Assembly: GCA_023410645.1 (NCBI GenBank) | Contig: JAEYPQ010000075.1 | Span: 1-6,596 of the forward strand | Origin: Bacillota bacterium | Lineage (GTDB): Bacteria; Bacillota; Clostridia; TANB77; CAG-465 | Length of the DNA: 6,596 nt | Direction of reading: 5' to 3' | Part shown: piece after piece, positions 5,625 to 6,596 of the stretch | How positions within the stretch are numbered: position 1 is the stretch's first letter | Layout: each line of letters begins with the position of its first letter | Translations under genes and position numbers: made by a program | The notes under the pieces: model-generated | What the model was told of the DNA's origin: nothing | The model's database searches: none | What the model saw: only the letters and a program-made list of their open reading frames with translations

Positions 5625-6354
5625 GGACGAGCGCCGCACGGCGGAAAATTTGCATGCGTTCATTCTGGATAGCTTCCCAGGCGTCGCGGTGGAGGGCGTC
5701 TTCTCTTCGGGCGAGGCGGCACTCGCGTTTATGAAGGCGCACTGGGTCGACATGGTCCTGACCGATATCTGCATGAGCGGAATGAGTGGATTGGAGCTGA
5801 TCGGCTGTATCCGGACACAATACCCGGCCGTGCAGGTCGTGGTACTCAGCGCGTATGATCACTTCGAGTATGTGCGCGAGGCTTTTTTGATGGGCGTGAA
5901 GGATTATCTGCTCAAGCCCATTGACCGCATTGAGCTGGGCACAGTGCTCGCGGAGCGGGCGTGCCACGGCCGGTCCAATCCGGGCGGCGCCGATGAGACG
6001 GGGATGCAGGCCCGCGTGATTGAAAAGGTCAAGCGCATCATCGACGAGCGGATCGACAAGAACATCAGTCTGGCCACGCTGGCGGAGGCGGTCAACATGA
6101 ATCCGCAGTATCTTTCCTCGCTGTTTAAGGACGAGACTGGCGAAAACCTTTTTTCCTACGTCACAAGGATGCGTATCGAAAAGGCGCAGGAACTGTTGTG
6201 CCATACCAGCCTCAAAATTAATGAGATCGCCGCAATCGCCGGCTATTCGGATTATAAATATTTCTCCTACGTGTTCAAGCGCGTGACCGGACTCACGCCC
6301 AGTGAATACCGCCTTCAGGCCTGGGTGATGCCTAGTTCGAATGCGAATTCATGA
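5605..6354 (+). CDS. YesN-type AraC-family response regulator
   Basis: This 249-residue regulator has an N-terminal receiver domain and a C-terminal AraC-type DNA-binding domain. The receiver (about 1-118) has the acidic pocket E7-D8, phospho-acceptor D54 in LTDICM, S82 in LSAYDHFEYV and K104 in LLKP. After a short linker, the DNA-binding part (about 138-238) has two helix-turn-helix units: the first spans SLATLAEAVNMNPQYLSSLF (155-174), the second lies around EIAAIAGYSDYKYFSYVF (207-224), ending with the AraC signature TGLTPSEYR (228-236). The ATG at 5605 follows GGGAGG (5591-5596) by 8 bases and lies inside the kinase gene, a 20-bp overlap that couples the two. The same frame is open further upstream (from 5368) but only as sequence overlapping the kinase gene. 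Phosphorylation by the adjacent kinase probably activates transcription of the transporter genes. Likely targets in the window are the promoters near 870-897 and 6408-6413. Confidence 0.95.
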   Translation: MRILIVEDERRTAENLHAFILDSFPGVAVEGVFSSGEAALAFMKAHWVDMVLTDICMSGMSGLELIGCIRTQYPAVQVVVLSAYDHFEYVREAFLMGVKDYLLKPIDRIELGTVLAERACHGRSNPGGADETGMQARVIEKVKRIIDERIDKNISLATLAEAVNMNPQYLSSLFKDETGENLFSYVTRMRIEKAQELLCHTSLKINEIAAIAGYSDYKYFSYVFKRVTGLTPSEYRLQAWVMPSSNANS

Positions 6355-6381
6355 ACGTTTCTATCCAAAACTAAATATTTC

Positions 6382-6413
6382 TGGTTTTCGGGGGCGACGG
6401 ACCTCGCTATCAT
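6382..6413 (+). promoter_or_regulatory. Possible promoter of the binding-protein gene
   Basis: TATCAT at 6408-6413 matches five of six bases of a -10 box, but no good -35 lies at the usual distance (TTTTCG at 6385-6390). TGGTTT at 6382-6387 begins 26 bp before the -10, the same offset as TGGATT (866) to TATAAT (892) in the operon promoter. A weak -35 with a shared upstream element suggests control by the same AraC-type activator. No terminator separates this gene from the regulator gene, so read-through is also possible. Confidence 0.4.
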
Positions 6414-6457
6414 GAAGCTGGAAGGGATCATACCCAATTCGAATAGGGGGAAGCACG

Positions 6458-6596
6458 ATGAAGAGCGCATCCAAGTTGATTTCCTTGCTTCTGATGATGG
6501 TGCTAGTGTGCGCCCTTGGCGCCACAGCGGTCGCCGAGGAAGCCAAGCCAGAGAAGCTGACGGTGTTGATCTGGGGCAGCGTGGAGTCCAAGGAAA
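6458..6596 (+). CDS. Secreted protein, probable sugar-binding protein (partial)
   Basis: Only the first 46 codons are in the window; the gene runs off the right edge. The start is supported by AGGGGG (6445-6450) 7 bases before the ATG. The product begins with a classic signal peptide: K2 and K6, a hydrophobic core LISLLLMMVLVCALGA (7-22), and a likely signal peptidase I site after A-V-A (24-26), before EEAKPEKL. Then LTVLIWGS (34-41) resembles the first beta strand of family-1 extracellular solute-binding proteins. C18 is preceded by V-L-V, which does not fit a lipobox, so the protein may not be a lipoprotein, unlike most Gram-positive binding proteins. It lies 103 bp after the regulator gene and is the expected missing subunit of the importer. 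Assignment rests on the signal peptide, this short motif and context. Confidence 0.7.
   Translation, partial: MKSASKLISLLLMMVLVCALGATAVAEEAKPEKLTVLIWGSVESKE

Noticed and set aside
5299..6204. Long minus-strand open frame of 301 codons
   Set aside because: It lies antisense to the kinase and regulator genes, has R/H/A-rich shadow composition, no ribosome binding site and no recognisable domain.
6355..6457. Terminator between the regulator and the binding-protein gene
   Set aside because: Short inverted repeats around TTCGAAT are present, but there is no stable GC-rich stem followed by a T-tract on either strand.

Overview
The window looks like chromosomal DNA of a moderately GC-rich Firmicute, probably a gut-type or polysaccharide-degrading Clostridia/Bacilli lineage. 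The basis is strong AGGAGG-type ribosome binding sites, consensus sigma-A promoters, a CUT1 sugar ABC transporter with no ATPase gene beside it, and a YesM/YesN-type two-component pair. The exact taxon cannot be read from the sequence.

Layout. (1) Positions 1-170 hold a minus-strand unit: a near-perfect sigma-A promoter (142-170), then the 5' half of a tRNA-Ser(UGA) gene (80-118). Homology stops just after the anticodon loop, and the sequence continues into an unrelated stretch with an imperfect inverted repeat (41-63) and a strong rho-independent terminator (6-39). It resembles the scar or edge of a tRNA-targeting integrated element, or a chimeric small RNA unit. (2) Positions 171-865 contain no intact gene. 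They hold a G/T-rich repeat block, several small palindromes and repeats, one consensus DnaA box, and a decayed minus-strand coding fragment (about 509-817) broken by an amber codon. (3) Positions 866-6354 are a five-gene plus-strand operon behind a promoter at 870-897: two CUT1 permeases, a cytosolic-carboxypeptidase-like M14 zinc peptidase, a membrane sensor histidine kinase and an AraC-type response regulator. The two permease genes overlap, as do the kinase and regulator genes, and the other junctions are tight, so translational coupling is likely. (4) From 6458 to the right edge lies the start of a secreted protein, most likely the solute-binding protein of the same transporter, behind its own possible promoter.

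Working model. The binding protein captures an oligosaccharide-like ligand, the two permeases import it using an ATPase encoded elsewhere, and the kinase/regulator pair senses the ligand or its depletion outside the cell and controls the operon and the binding-protein gene. The unusual member is the M14 peptidase. It has all the expected zinc and substrate residues, no signal peptide, and the N-terminal domain typical of CCP/Nna1 carboxypeptidases. Its place between permease and sensor genes suggests that the imported compound carries an amino-acid or peptide part (a glycopeptide, amino-acid conjugate or muropeptide-like molecule) that is trimmed in the cytoplasm. That last step is inference. 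No glycoside hydrolase is visible in the window.
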